Shown: positions 24,407 through 32,749 of the stretch, in pieces
How the letters are laid out: the number at the start of each line of letters is the position of its first letter
Position numbering within the stretch: the first letter of the stretch is position 1
Source of the DNA: BOG-938 sp035524315
GTDB taxonomy: Bacteria; Pseudomonadota; Alphaproteobacteria; Caulobacterales; Caulobacteraceae
Length of the DNA stretch: 64,000 bases
Direction: 5' to 3'
NCBI GenBank assembly: GCA_035524315.1
Contig: DATKPD010000078.1
Coordinates: forward strand, 183,871 to 247,870
Position numbers and translations under genes: made by a program
The notes under the pieces: generated by a model
The model's input: the letters and a program-made list of their open reading frames with translations, nothing else
Told to the model about the DNA's origin: nothing
Database searches by the model: none

Positions 24407-25603
24407 TTAGGCGGCCTGTTCGACTTCGACGGGGCCGACAAGCGCTTCGAATAGGCCTCGCACGCGGTCGCAAGCCGCAAGGAGACGGGTACGCGCCATG
24501 CCGGGGCTGAGCCCGGTCATGGCCTCCAGGGCCGCCTTTTCCGCGCCCTTGAGCCGGCTCAAATCCGACACGCCCATCGCGCTTTGCAACTGGCGAAAAC
24601 TGGAAATCAGCCGCCAGGCGCCGACCAGGCGGCGCGCCTTGTCCTTGCTCAGATAGCCGGCCCGTTCGAGTTCGATCAGGGCCTGGCCGGTGTTGGCCAC
24701 CATCATCGGTCGGCCGTTCTTGGCGCTGACCAGTTGCAGCGCCTGGACGATGAATTCGATATCCACGAGGCCGCCCGGACGAAGTTTCAGGTCCCAGTCG
24801 CAACGCGCCGGCCGCTCGATCTCGAGCAGGGCTCGCATGGCGCCGACCTCGGCGCACGGATCGATCGCGCGGCAACGCCGCTGCATCGCGTCCAGAGCGG
24901 CCTCGGCGGTTTCGCGGGCGAGGCGCTCGCAGCCGGCGATGGCGCGAAGCCGCGTCAGCGCCTGCAGTTCCCACACCCACGCCTCGGTCGACAGATAATG
25001 CTTCAGGCCCGACAGCGAGGTGGCCAAAGGACCGTCCTCGCCATGCGGCCGTAAGCGGAAGTCGACCTCATAGGCCATGCGCCAGTCCGGCGCCTCGACC
25101 AGCAATTGGGTGAGCTTCTGCGCCATCCGGCCAAAATAGTCCGCCGCGTTGACCGCCAGATCGTCGTTTGAAGGATCGTAGACGAACAGCAGGTCCAGGT
25201 CCGAGCCTAGGGTCATCTCGGCTCCGCCGAATTTGCCCAGACCGAACACCGCGCAGCGCCCCGGGGCCGCGCCATGCTCATGGGCCACCTGTTCGGCCGC
25301 GATCGCCAGCATGGTGCGCAGATTCAGGTCGCCCTCGGCGGTCAACTGGCGGGCGGCTTCGGCCATGTCGAGCGCGCCCTCGCCGATCAGGCTTTCCAGC
25401 GCCTTGGACTGAAGGCGATGGCGCTGCCGGGCCTCGTCGGCGCGGGCGGACAATGCAGCCAGGCAAGCGTCGGTCGGCTCGGGCGCCTGGAACACGCATT
25501 CCAGACGGCCGCGCCAGCGACGCACCATGGGCGTGGCCGGCGCGCAGCGCGGCGCGGACCCTGATCCTTGAATTCGCTGGTTGAACCGACTGTTGACGAG
25601 CAT
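24407..25603 (-). CDS. GlnE fragment: C-terminal adenylyltransferase domain only
   Basis: A 398-residue protein matching only the second half of GlnE, the glutamine synthetase adenylyltransferase, whose full length is roughly 950 residues. The nucleotidyltransferase core GLGKFGGAEMTLGSDLDLLF carries the metal aspartates (135 and 137), followed by YEVDFRLRPHGEDGPLATS and DLKLRPGGLVDIEFIVQ, which fit the C-terminal domain that adds AMP. The N-terminal domain that removes AMP is absent. The first 25 or so residues are not GlnE-like. Upstream (25604-25747) is AT-rich and non-coding. The frame is intact, so it may be an active single-domain enzyme, or a remnant beside a full glnE elsewhere. Confidence 0.8.
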   Translation of the reverse strand: MLVNSRFNQRIQGSGSAPRCAPATPMVRRWRGRLECVFQAPEPTDACLAALSARADEARQRHRLQSKALESLIGEGALDMAEAARQLTAEGDLNLRTMLAIAAEQVAHEHGAAPGRCAVFGLGKFGGAEMTLGSDLDLLFVYDPSNDDLAVNAADYFGRMAQKLTQLLVEAPDWRMAYEVDFRLRPHGEDGPLATSLSGLKHYLSTEAWVWELQALTRLRAIAGCERLARETAEAALDAMQRRCRAIDPCAEVGAMRALLEIERPARCDWDLKLRPGGLVDIEFIVQALQLVSAKNGRPMMVANTGQALIELERAGYLSKDKARRLVGAWRLISSFRQLQSAMGVSDLSRLKGAEKAALEAMTGLSPGMARTRLLAACDRVRGLFEALVGPVEVEQAA

Positions 25604-25747
25604 GGGCAGACCATAACGCCCAGCCCTTAAGTTTACGGATATCTACGTAGTTACTTCAATGTGAAATCAATACAGTGCAATAACACTCGTTTAACGCGAT
25701 TTGTCGCCAGGGTGGTATTGGGCGAGCCGAAAACAATCTGAAGGCGA
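25604..25747. other. AT-rich intergenic spacer before the GlnE fragment
   Basis: About 144 bases, noticeably richer in A and T than the surroundings, separate the hybrid kinase gene from the shortened GlnE gene; both are on the minus strand. It probably contains the promoter of the GlnE fragment. A short palindrome CTACGTAG is present. I could not find remains of the missing N-terminal GlnE domain here. Confidence 0.4.
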
Positions 25748-28177
25748 TCATCGGCAGTATCTGCGGACGACGTCGGCCAAATCGCTGGGCGCAAAGGGTT
25801 TGGGCACGAAGCCATCGAAGCCGGCCCGCCTCAGCTGCTCGATCACATCGTCTGAGACGGTTATGGCCGAAACCGCCAGGATCGCTGGGCGGCGGCCGGC
25901 GGTGTGGCGCGCGCGCAGGGCCTGCGCCGTGGCGAAGCCGTCGCCATTGGGCATGGCCAGATCAAGGAGGATCACGTCGAACCCCACTTCGGCGCTCGCG
26001 TCCAAGGCCGATGCGCCGTCGCACGCCTCTCTTATGTCCACCTCGAGCCCCGACAGGCTTTGCCGGACCAGTTCGCGGTTAATCTCCAGGTCGTCGGCGA
26101 CCAGCACGCGGGTGACGGCGCCGCCGGAGCGGACAGCCTCCGCCGGCGCCTCGACCCAGAACAGGCTGCCTTCGCCGAACACGCTGATCACCCCGATCGC
26201 GCCGCCCATAGCCTCGACCAGGCCTTTTGAGATCGCCAGACCCAGACCAACGCCGGCCGCCTCGCCCGAGCGCCGGTCAGCGTCCGCCGGGTTTGCGTGA
26301 ACCTGGGAATAGCGCTCGAACAGACGCTCGTGATCGCGGATGCCCGGGCCGGTGTCGGCCACTTCCACCCGCATACGCGCCTTGGACGGATCGTACGAGA
26401 ACCGCAGGTCGACCCGGCCGTGGGCGGTGAACTTCAAGGCGTTGCCGGCCAGGTTGAGCAGCACCTGCCGCAGGCGCGCCTCGTCGGCGAGCAGTCGCCG
26501 GGGAACACCCGACTCGACCGATCCGGCCAGTCGCAGCCCCCGCTGCTCGGCCTGCGGCTGCAGCATCTGAATCACGTCCTCGATCAAGGCGGCGGGCGAC
26601 ATGGGGTGGGGCGTGATCTGGATCTGACCGGCTTCCAGCTTGGACAGGGACAGGATATCGCCCACGGCGGTCAGCAGGCTCTGGCCCGCGGCGGTGATCC
26701 GGTCGGCGATGGCCCGCGCCTCGGGGGCGAGCCCGGGCGAATCCCGGAGCAGCTTGGAGAATCCGAGAATACTGGCCAGGGGGGTGCGGATTTCGTGGCT
26801 CATGTCGGCCAGGAATTCTGACTTGACCGCCGCGGCGTCGACGGCGGCCTGGCGCGCGGCGTCGAGCGCGGCCTCGGCAGCCTTGGAGTCGGTGATATCC
26901 AGCACCATGCCATAGACCGAGGCGATGGCGCCGGCCTCGTCGCGCTCGGCGCCCAGGTGCACGCGCAGATCGCGCCAGGCGCCCTTGAGCCCCACCCGGA
27001 CGTCGAAGGTCGCCGGCGCGCCCTCCTGCTCGGCCCGTGTAAGGGTGCTGGCGAACAGGTCGCGGTCGGCCGGGTGCACCGCCTCCAGGGCGCGCTCGCG
27101 CGACGGCGCCGCCCCGGCCTGGTCGCCGCCGAACAGACGGGCCATCTGGTCCGACCAGACCGAAACGCCGGAGGCGAGGTCGCGCCGCCAATGGCCCACC
27201 TGGGCGATCTCCTCGGCCATCTGCACGATGCGGTTGGCCTCGCGCGCGCGTCGCTCCTCGGCCACCGCATGGTCCCGGGCGCGGCCGAGCGAGGCGGCGA
27301 AGTTTCGACGTTCGGCCATCGCGGCGGCGATAGGCAGGATCGACACGGTCATGCTGGCGAAGAAGATCTGCAGCACGATCAGCTTCTTGCCCTGATCGCC
27401 CGCGACCAGCGACACCGGCCCGACGCCCAGGGCCTGGCACGCCGTGCCCACCACGATGGTCAGCAGCAAGGCGAGCGAGGTGCCGCGCAGTTCGCAGAAA
27501 TAAGCCACCGCGAACAGGCCCAGCGGCACGCCGAACAGGAACGGATATTCGTGCTGCACGAACACCGGCACGAGCACGCAAAGAAACCCCGCCAGGGCGA
27601 GCGCATCGCGCCGCCAGCCCGCCCCTCCGGACTCGGCGCGCTGGCTCATGGCCTGGACCAGCGGCGTGAGAATGGCATAGCCCAGACCGTCTGTGGTGGC
27701 CCACAGCAGGATGTTGGAGCGCAGGGGCGCGCCGGTCATCAGATGCAGGGCGCCGGCGCCGAGAAAAGCCGTCAGCAGCGCCGCGGTCCCCGTCACCAGC
27801 AGCAGGACCAGCAGATGTCGCGCCTTGTCTGTGTGAACCGTCCCCAGCAGCGCCCGAAGGGTCAGCAGCGAGCCGATCAATCCCAGCACATTGGCGAAGG
27901 CCAGGGCGCCGGCCACGGCCGGAGCATCGCCGGACAGATATTCCGCGGCCACCCCGACGACGAAGCTGAACGCCAGAAGGGTCCACGGCCGGCGGAAGCG
28001 CGGGGAGAGCATCAGCCCCAGGACCAGCCCGTCGGCCGGCCACATGCCGGCCACCGCGCCCAGGCGGCGGGTCAGGGTCAGGCTGAAGTAGTCGAGGCAG
28101 AACACCACCAGGGCGACCGCGAGCGGTTCAAGCGCGGATGCGATCCGGGCCGCGGGAGCTGTACGGGTGGGGGCCAT
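25748..28177 (-). CDS. MASE1 hybrid sensor histidine kinase
   Basis: An 809-residue membrane hybrid kinase. The N-terminal MASE1 sensor (about residues 10-290) has eight or so helices with GMWPADGLVLGLMLSPR. A PAS domain follows (IAQVGHWRRDL to DITDSKAAE), then HisKA with the phosphorylated histidine in FLADMSHEIRTPLASILGF, an HATPase domain (NLAGNALKFT, DTGPGIRD, GVGLGLAISKGL), and a C-terminal receiver with VADDLEIN and the acceptor aspartate in VILLDLAMPNGDG. The signal is unknown. The ATG at 28177 is preferred since upstream codons overlap the end of the MCP-like gene. It follows the chemotaxis operon by 55 bases, so a motility-related role is possible but unproven. Confidence 0.92.
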   Translation of the reverse strand: MAPTRTAPAARIASALEPLAVALVVFCLDYFSLTLTRRLGAVAGMWPADGLVLGLMLSPRFRRPWTLLAFSFVVGVAAEYLSGDAPAVAGALAFANVLGLIGSLLTLRALLGTVHTDKARHLLVLLLVTGTAALLTAFLGAGALHLMTGAPLRSNILLWATTDGLGYAILTPLVQAMSQRAESGGAGWRRDALALAGFLCVLVPVFVQHEYPFLFGVPLGLFAVAYFCELRGTSLALLLTIVVGTACQALGVGPVSLVAGDQGKKLIVLQIFFASMTVSILPIAAAMAERRNFAASLGRARDHAVAEERRAREANRIVQMAEEIAQVGHWRRDLASGVSVWSDQMARLFGGDQAGAAPSRERALEAVHPADRDLFASTLTRAEQEGAPATFDVRVGLKGAWRDLRVHLGAERDEAGAIASVYGMVLDITDSKAAEAALDAARQAAVDAAAVKSEFLADMSHEIRTPLASILGFSKLLRDSPGLAPEARAIADRITAAGQSLLTAVGDILSLSKLEAGQIQITPHPMSPAALIEDVIQMLQPQAEQRGLRLAGSVESGVPRRLLADEARLRQVLLNLAGNALKFTAHGRVDLRFSYDPSKARMRVEVADTGPGIRDHERLFERYSQVHANPADADRRSGEAAGVGLGLAISKGLVEAMGGAIGVISVFGEGSLFWVEAPAEAVRSGGAVTRVLVADDLEINRELVRQSLSGLEVDIREACDGASALDASAEVGFDVILLDLAMPNGDGFATAQALRARHTAGRRPAILAVSAITVSDDVIEQLRRAGFDGFVPKPFAPSDLADVVRRYCR

Positions 28178-28232
28178 GGCACCGTCATCCGACAGCACGG
28201 CGGCGGTCAAGGCAAGGCCGGCTTGACGCTCT

Positions 28233-29282
28233 CTAGGCGACTGCCCTGTGCTGCATGCCGCCCACCGCGGCCCGGCTTTCAATCACCCCATACCAGCCAA
28301 GGCCTTGGTAGGTTTCGTAGCCTGGGGTCAGGGCGTAGGCGACCAAGCGGTCGCCGTCGGCCTTGAAGCCCCGCGTGCGCTCGCCAGTCTCCAGCGGGAA
28401 TTGATCGCGCAGCACGCCGGAATCGTCAGACGAGGCGATGATCCGGTGATTGGCGTCGACCAGCATCACCCGGCAGTTCTGCCACTCCTCCTCGGACAGG
28501 CCCACGCCCTTGACCACCGCCGCGGCCTGCGGCGCCCAGTCGAAGAAAATGCCGAGGGCGCCGATCGCCTTGCCGTCGGCCTGGCCGCCGCGGCGGATCG
28601 CCGTCGCGTAGGTCGCCACGGCCGCGTGATCGAGCGCCGGGCTCGTCTCGATGTCGGTCACGGCGAAATCGTCGCCCGTGCGCGTGCCCATGGCCTTGCG
28701 GAACCACTCGGTCTTGGACACGTCCTGGCCCTGGGCGCGCGGATAGCGACTGGGCCGGCCCGTCGCCACCACGCGGCCCGAGGCGTCGGCGATCCAAAGG
28801 TCGATGTAGACCGTGTAGGACCGCAGGATGGTGTCTAGCCGGCTCGAGGCGTAGCTGCAGGCCTCCTGCGTGCCCTTCTCGATCGCATCGACCACCGCGC
28901 TGTCGGTCGCCCACCAGCGCACGTCGCACGAGCGCTCATAGAGGTTGCGGTCGATGATCTCGATCGCGTTCAGCGCCAGGTCCGCGTAACGGGTGCCGCG
29001 AAATTGCTGCATCATGCCCGACCCGGCCTTCTCCAGCCGGTCGATATTGTCGGAAATGGCCCCGCGAAGCTCGCGCGAGATGCGGCTGATGTCCGAAGCG
29101 ACCGCGCCCATCTCCTGGGCCACTACCGAGAACGCCGCCCCGCTCGAGCCCGCCCGCGCCGCCTCGATGCGCGCGTTGATCGCCAGCAGATTGGTCTGGC
29201 GCATGACGCTGTCGATCAGGTCGATCTTTTCCTTGGTGACCCGGGACACCTCGTACGCCAGGTTGAGTATGTCGTCCTGCAT
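28233..29282 (-). CDS. Soluble MCP-like protein with C-terminal Cache/PAS-type sensor
   Basis: A 349-residue protein without membrane segments or a signal peptide. The N terminus (about residues 1-75) is the signalling tip of methyl-accepting chemotaxis proteins, with RQTNLLAINARIEAARAG and AFSVVAQEMG. The remainder (about 95-345) looks like a Cache/PAS-type sensor (VYIDLWIADASGRVVATGRPS, KTEWFRKAM, DWAPQAAAVV, RVMLVDANHRIIASSDD). This order is the reverse of normal receptors, and the signalling part is only a short hairpin tip. It lies 13 bases after cheE, so it is probably the last gene of the che operon. It may be a cytoplasmic receptor or a signalling decoy. Confidence 0.82.
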   Translation of the reverse strand: MQDDILNLAYEVSRVTKEKIDLIDSVMRQTNLLAINARIEAARAGSSGAAFSVVAQEMGAVASDISRISRELRGAISDNIDRLEKAGSGMMQQFRGTRYADLALNAIEIIDRNLYERSCDVRWWATDSAVVDAIEKGTQEACSYASSRLDTILRSYTVYIDLWIADASGRVVATGRPSRYPRAQGQDVSKTEWFRKAMGTRTGDDFAVTDIETSPALDHAAVATYATAIRRGGQADGKAIGALGIFFDWAPQAAAVVKGVGLSEEEWQNCRVMLVDANHRIIASSDDSGVLRDQFPLETGERTRGFKADGDRLVAYALTPGYETYQGLGWYGVIESRAAVGGMQHRAVA

Positions 29283-29295
29283 GACTCGTTCGCTT

Positions 29296-29748
29296 TCATT
29301 CCTGGGCGGCGTGGGCGGCGACCTTCTTCAGGCCGTCGATGATGGCTTGGCAGATCTCCTGGTTGCCATCGACTTGCCGCAGCCGGCCCATGGCCGCCAC
29401 GTGCACCTCGACCGGCGCCTTGCGCCAGCGCTGGCCGTTGATCATGCCGTCGAGGGTCTCGCACAACGAGTATGCGGCCTGGGACAGTTCGTTCATGCCG
29501 AAGGCCCCGGCGTAGCCGATGATCAGATTGGACATCCGGTAGAGCTCTCGCGCCTCGGCCGATCCCGTCCCCGCCTGCAGGATCGCACCCATCTTTGCGA
29601 GCAACTCGTCGATTTCGGTCAGGCCGGCGCCCCGGATCGAATCCAGGTTTTCCTGAGCGGCGCCCAAGGCCCGTCTGACGCTGACGCCCCCGGGAGCCCG
29701 GATCAACTTCGTCAGGCGGTTCTCATTTTTGGTGATGACAACGCTCAT
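29296..29748 (-). CDS. cheE: CheE-like chemotaxis operon protein
   Basis: A 150-residue soluble, largely helical protein with no catalytic motif that I recognise (RRALGAAQENLDSIRG, then EIDELLAKMGAILQAG, SNLIIGYAGAFGMNELSQAA). Its place directly after cheYIII corresponds to cheE at the end of the Caulobacter crescentus chemotaxis cluster, and the name rests on that position. The start ATG overlaps the cheYIII stop (ATGA). An HPt-like or scaffold role is possible because of the helical bundle, but no phosphorylatable histidine motif is evident. Confidence 0.75.
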   Translation of the reverse strand: MSVVITKNENRLTKLIRAPGGVSVRRALGAAQENLDSIRGAGLTEIDELLAKMGAILQAGTGSAEARELYRMSNLIIGYAGAFGMNELSQAAYSLCETLDGMINGQRWRKAPVEVHVAAMGRLRQVDGNQEICQAIIDGLKKVAAHAAQE

Positions 29749-30341
29749 AGCGTGACCTTCGTGGGACGGAACATCGCGTCGATGTCGGATTGATCCATGT
29801 TCGGGTCTATTGCGGCGCCGACGGAGTCGGACAGATCGGTGCTGCGCCGGCCCGTGGTGCCGGGCGGTGGACCGAGATTGTGCCAGCGTCGATCGGGGCC
29901 GGCATAGGTATCGCACACGACGAAGTCGCGCTTGTCGGCGGCCAGCCACAAGATCCGGTCCAGCAGGATCTTGGGCGTCAGCGGCTTGGCCACCACGGCG
30001 TTGGCCCCATTGTCGCGGCCCTGCTGGACCTTCCTGAGGGGCGTGTGCCCGCTGATCAGGACGACCGGGGTGCTGGCGTTGGGATCGAGCTTGCTGCGCC
30101 GCAGCCACCGGACCAAGTCCTGGCCGTCCCCGTCCGACAGGTCGGTCTCGCAAATCATCAGGTCGATGGGCGTATGACCGAGCAGAGCCTGGGCGTCGGC
30201 GAGATTCATGCAGCGATGGGGCGTGCGCACGCCGAAGCCCATGCAGATCTGCGCCAGGATATCCATGCCCTGGTTGGTCGATTCCACCAGAAGCACAGAG
30301 GCCGCGCTGAGGTTGATGATGCTGTTGGGAGACGCCGCCAT
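29745..30341 (-). CDS. cleA: CheYIII / CleA-like receiver with c-di-GMP-type arginine-rich tail
   Basis: A 198-residue CheY-like protein in the position of C. crescentus cheYIII (cleA). The receiver runs from about 14 to 136, but the phosphorylation site is altered: glutamate 65 (LMICETDLSDGDG) stands where aspartate is expected, and the acidic pair is E20-S21. Lys119 and the LISGH serine are kept. The tail has two arginine pairs, GPDRRW (151-152) and TGRRST (165-166), the pattern reported for Cle proteins, which bind cyclic di-GMP and act on the flagellar motor. It probably responds to c-di-GMP more than to phosphorylation. It starts 5 bases after cheU and overlaps cheE. Confidence 0.83.
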   Translation of the reverse strand: MAASPNSIINLSAASVLLVESTNQGMDILAQICMGFGVRTPHRCMNLADAQALLGHTPIDLMICETDLSDGDGQDLVRWLRRSKLDPNASTPVVLISGHTPLRKVQQGRDNGANAVVAKPLTPKILLDRILWLAADKRDFVVCDTYAGPDRRWHNLGPPPGTTGRRSTDLSDSVGAAIDPNMDQSDIDAMFRPTKVTL

Positions 30342-30346
30342 GGAAT

Positions 30347-30739
30347 TCAGAACATCTCCCAGCTGGGATCGTCGTCGTCCGGCTCGGCTTGCGGCGCGCC
30401 GCCTGCCTCGCTGAGGCGATCGTGGAGGTCCGACAAAGTCAGGCTGGCGAGGGCGCGGTCGGGCCTGACCGCGGCCAGGGCCGGCGGTTCGCGCGACAGC
30501 ACGTCGAGGAAACCGGCAAGCGCGCGCAGATGCTGCGAGATGTAATCGAGCGACTGAATCTTCTCGTAATGGGCGGGATCGACGGAGCCGCCGCTGGCGC
30601 CCAGCAGCGCCGAGACGGCCGGCTGCAACTGATCGACCATCTCGCCTAGGCCTTCCAGTTCCAGCGCCACGCCCTGGCACAGGTCGGCCAAGGTCTGTTG
30701 GGCGGAATGCAGGGCGTCGGCGGTGGATGAGGCGCTCAT
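30347..30739 (-). CDS. cheU: CheU-like chemotaxis operon protein
   Basis: A 130-residue acidic, helical protein without transmembrane segments (DALHSAQQTLADLCQGVALE, IQSLDYISQHLRALAGFLDV). No domain is recognised. The name rests on position between cheD and cheYIII, as in C. crescentus. The C terminus is strongly acidic (AEPDDDDPSWEMF). The start overlaps the cheD stop by one base (TGATG). A CheZ-like or docking role is conceivable from the helical build but not supported by motifs. Confidence 0.72.
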   Translation of the reverse strand: MSASSTADALHSAQQTLADLCQGVALELEGLGEMVDQLQPAVSALLGASGGSVDPAHYEKIQSLDYISQHLRALAGFLDVLSREPPALAAVRPDRALASLTLSDLHDRLSEAGGAPQAEPDDDDPSWEMF

Positions 30740-31299
30740 CAGAACAGCTCGACCTCCCCGGCGGTGGAGACGGCGCTGGGCCGCGGCGCGGGCCGTTCCT
30801 GGCGGAAGACGCTCATGTCGGTCGGCGGCACCAGCAGCTGCCGCGCGCGGCCAGCCACGGGCCAGTACTGGATGCGGCGAGCCTGCACGCCGCGCAGGCT
30901 CTTGCTGGTCAGCTTGATGCCCTCGCGTTCAAGGAAGGTCTCGGCGAACACCGCGTTCAGCTCGCCGATATTGGACAGGCCGGCCTGCACGCAGGCGCCG
31001 CCGAACAGCTTGGCCTCGAGCCGCTCGCGGCGCGCCCCCCGCTGGAGCAGGCCGTTGACCAGGAGTTCCATGGCGTAGGCGCCGTAACGCAAGCCTTCGC
31101 TTTCGCTCTCGCCCGGCAGAAGGAAATGGTTCAGACCGCCGACGCGGGCCACCGGATCGTGGATGCACGCCGCCACGCAGCTGCCGAGGATGGTGGTGAA
31201 CATCACGCGCGGATCGCCCGACACCTGGTACTCGCCCTGGACGATATTGATCCGTTGCGTCCCCCCGGCCGGATCGTCGGTCAGCAGACCCAGCGTCAT
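30739..31299 (-). CDS. cheD: CheD: receptor glutamine deamidase
   Basis: A 186-residue CheD. The catalytic cysteine lies in TILGSCVAAC, with the histidine in GGLNHFLLPG; both are conserved. CheD converts specific glutamines of chemoreceptors to glutamate and can bind the CheC-type phosphatase. Later family segments YGAYAMELLVNGLL and KLFGGACV are present. The ATG at 31299 overlaps the cheYII stop (ATGA). The C-terminal 25 residues (FRQERPAPRPSAVSTAGEVELF) extend a little beyond the usual end. Confidence 0.93.
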   Translation of the reverse strand: MTLGLLTDDPAGGTQRINIVQGEYQVSGDPRVMFTTILGSCVAACIHDPVARVGGLNHFLLPGESESEGLRYGAYAMELLVNGLLQRGARRERLEAKLFGGACVQAGLSNIGELNAVFAETFLEREGIKLTSKSLRGVQARRIQYWPVAGRARQLLVPPTDMSVFRQERPAPRPSAVSTAGEVELF

Positions 31300-31685
31300 G
31301 ACAGACTTCCGAACACGGCTTCGATCTTGCCCTGCAGGGTGGCCAGGGTGAACGGCTTGACCAAATAGTTATTGACCCCGAACTGAACCGCGCGCTGGAC
31401 CAATTCCTTGTCGGCGCGGCCGGTCAGCATGATGAAGGCGGTCTTGGCGATCGGCGGGTGCGACCGGATCGCGCGCAGCAGGCCCAGTCCATCGAGCTTG
31501 GGCATGTTGAAGTCGGAAATCACCAGATTGGCGGGCCGGGTGATCAGGGCGCGCAGGGCTTCTTCGCCGTCGGGCGCTTCCTCGATGTCGGTGAAGCCCA
31601 GTTGCTGCACGCCGTTGCGGACCAGCGAGCGCATGGTCAGCTGATCATCGACGATCAAGACTTTGATGCTGGCTGCGGAAGGCAT
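31296..31685 (-). CDS. cheYII: CheYII: single-domain chemotaxis response regulator
   Basis: A 129-residue receiver domain with all phosphorylation residues: acidic pair in IVDDQLTMRSLV, acceptor aspartate in NLVISDFNMPKLDG, threonine in IMLTGRA and lysine in YLVKPF. Such CheY proteins carry the signal from CheA to the flagellar motor or act as a phosphate sink. Which of the CheY paralogues here reaches the motor cannot be told from sequence. The start overlaps the cheB stop by one base and its stop overlaps cheD. Confidence 0.92.
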   Translation of the reverse strand: MPSAASIKVLIVDDQLTMRSLVRNGVQQLGFTDIEEAPDGEEALRALITRPANLVISDFNMPKLDGLGLLRAIRSHPPIAKTAFIMLTGRADKELVQRAVQFGVNNYLVKPFTLATLQGKIEAVFGSLS

Positions 31686-32749
31686 CAGTGCACTCCCCTG
31701 GTTAGCGCCGGGGCGCGCGCACTGGCGGCGTCCGTCGCCATGATCGCGGCGGCCATGTCGTAGATCGGCGCCTGGCGCTCGACGGCGTTCAGTTCGAAGG
31801 CCACGCGGGGCATGCCGTAGACCACGCTAGTGGCTTCATCCTGGCCCAGGGTCGCGGCGCCGGCCTCGCGCATCGCCGCCAGGCCCTGCGCGCCATCCCG
31901 GCCCATGCCCGTGAGGATCACCCCGATCGCCTCACGGCCGACCGAGGTCGCCACCGAATGGAACAGGACGTCGACCGAGGGCCTGTGGCCGTTGACGGGC
32001 GGGCTGTCGAGCAGCCGGCATTGCAGGCCTCCGGAGGCGTGGGCCACGGCCAGATGGCGCGCGCCGCCGGGTGCGATATAGGCGTGGCCAGGCGCCAGCG
32101 TGACGCCGTCCTGGGCTTCGGACACCTCGATCGCGCTCAGCTTATTCAGACGCGCGGCCAGGCTGGCGGTGAAGGCCGGGGGCATATGTTGGGTGATCAC
32201 CACTGGCGGGCAATTGACCGGCAGCACGGGAATGATCGCCCCCAGCGCCTCGACTCCGCCGGTGGACGACCCGATGGCGATCACCCGGCGACGGCCTTCA
32301 TAGCTCAGCACGCCCTGGGGCGCCGGCCGATTGGCGGCCGCGCCACCCAGCTTGGCCTTGGCTGCGATCTTCACCTTGGCCGGCAGTTGCGCGAAATCGT
32401 CGGCCTGGTCCAGGCCATCGACTGGCTTGCCCACGCAATCGACCGCGCCCAGTTCCAGCGCCTCCAGCGTGATCTCGGCGCCGCGCTGGGTCAGGGTCGA
32501 GCACATGATCACCGGTGTCGGCCGCAGGCGCATGATCCGCTCCAGGAAGTCGATGCCGGTCATGTTCGGCATTTCGACATCCAGGGTGATCACGTCGGGA
32601 TTGAGCTCCTTGATCATCTGCCGCGCCTCGAGCGGATCGCTCGCCTGGCCGCACACGGCGATGTCCGGATCGCTCTTGAGGATGGCAGCGATCAGGCTCC
32701 GCATGGTCGCGGAGTCGTCGACGATCAGGACGCGGATGGGCGTGCTCAA
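31685..32749 (-). CDS. cheB: CheB: protein-glutamate methylesterase and response regulator
   Basis: A 354-residue CheB. The N-terminal receiver has VDDSATMRSL and the acceptor aspartate in VITLDVEMPNMTG. The C-terminal esterase has the catalytic serine in AIGSSTGGVEAL, the histidine in VITQHMPPAFT and the aspartate in ILTGMGRDGAQG. It removes methyl groups from receptors for adaptation, opposing CheR. It starts with TTG at 32749 that overlaps the cheR stop (TTGA) and has a GGGGG site upstream; no in-frame ATG lies close enough, and the receiver begins within 4 residues. The rare start codon may tune its level relative to CheR. Confidence 0.93.
   Translation of the reverse strand: MSTPIRVLIVDDSATMRSLIAAILKSDPDIAVCGQASDPLEARQMIKELNPDVITLDVEMPNMTGIDFLERIMRLRPTPVIMCSTLTQRGAEITLEALELGAVDCVGKPVDGLDQADDFAQLPAKVKIAAKAKLGGAAANRPAPQGVLSYEGRRRVIAIGSSTGGVEALGAIIPVLPVNCPPVVITQHMPPAFTASLAARLNKLSAIEVSEAQDGVTLAPGHAYIAPGGARHLAVAHASGGLQCRLLDSPPVNGHRPSVDVLFHSVATSVGREAIGVILTGMGRDGAQGLAAMREAGAATLGQDEATSVVYGMPRVAFELNAVERQAPIYDMAAAIMATDAASARAPALTRGVH

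Noticed and set aside
29296..30153. 285-codon frame for cheE
   Set aside because: The upstream half is an out-of-frame reading of cheYIII; the ATG at 29748 overlapping the cheYIII stop is the natural start.
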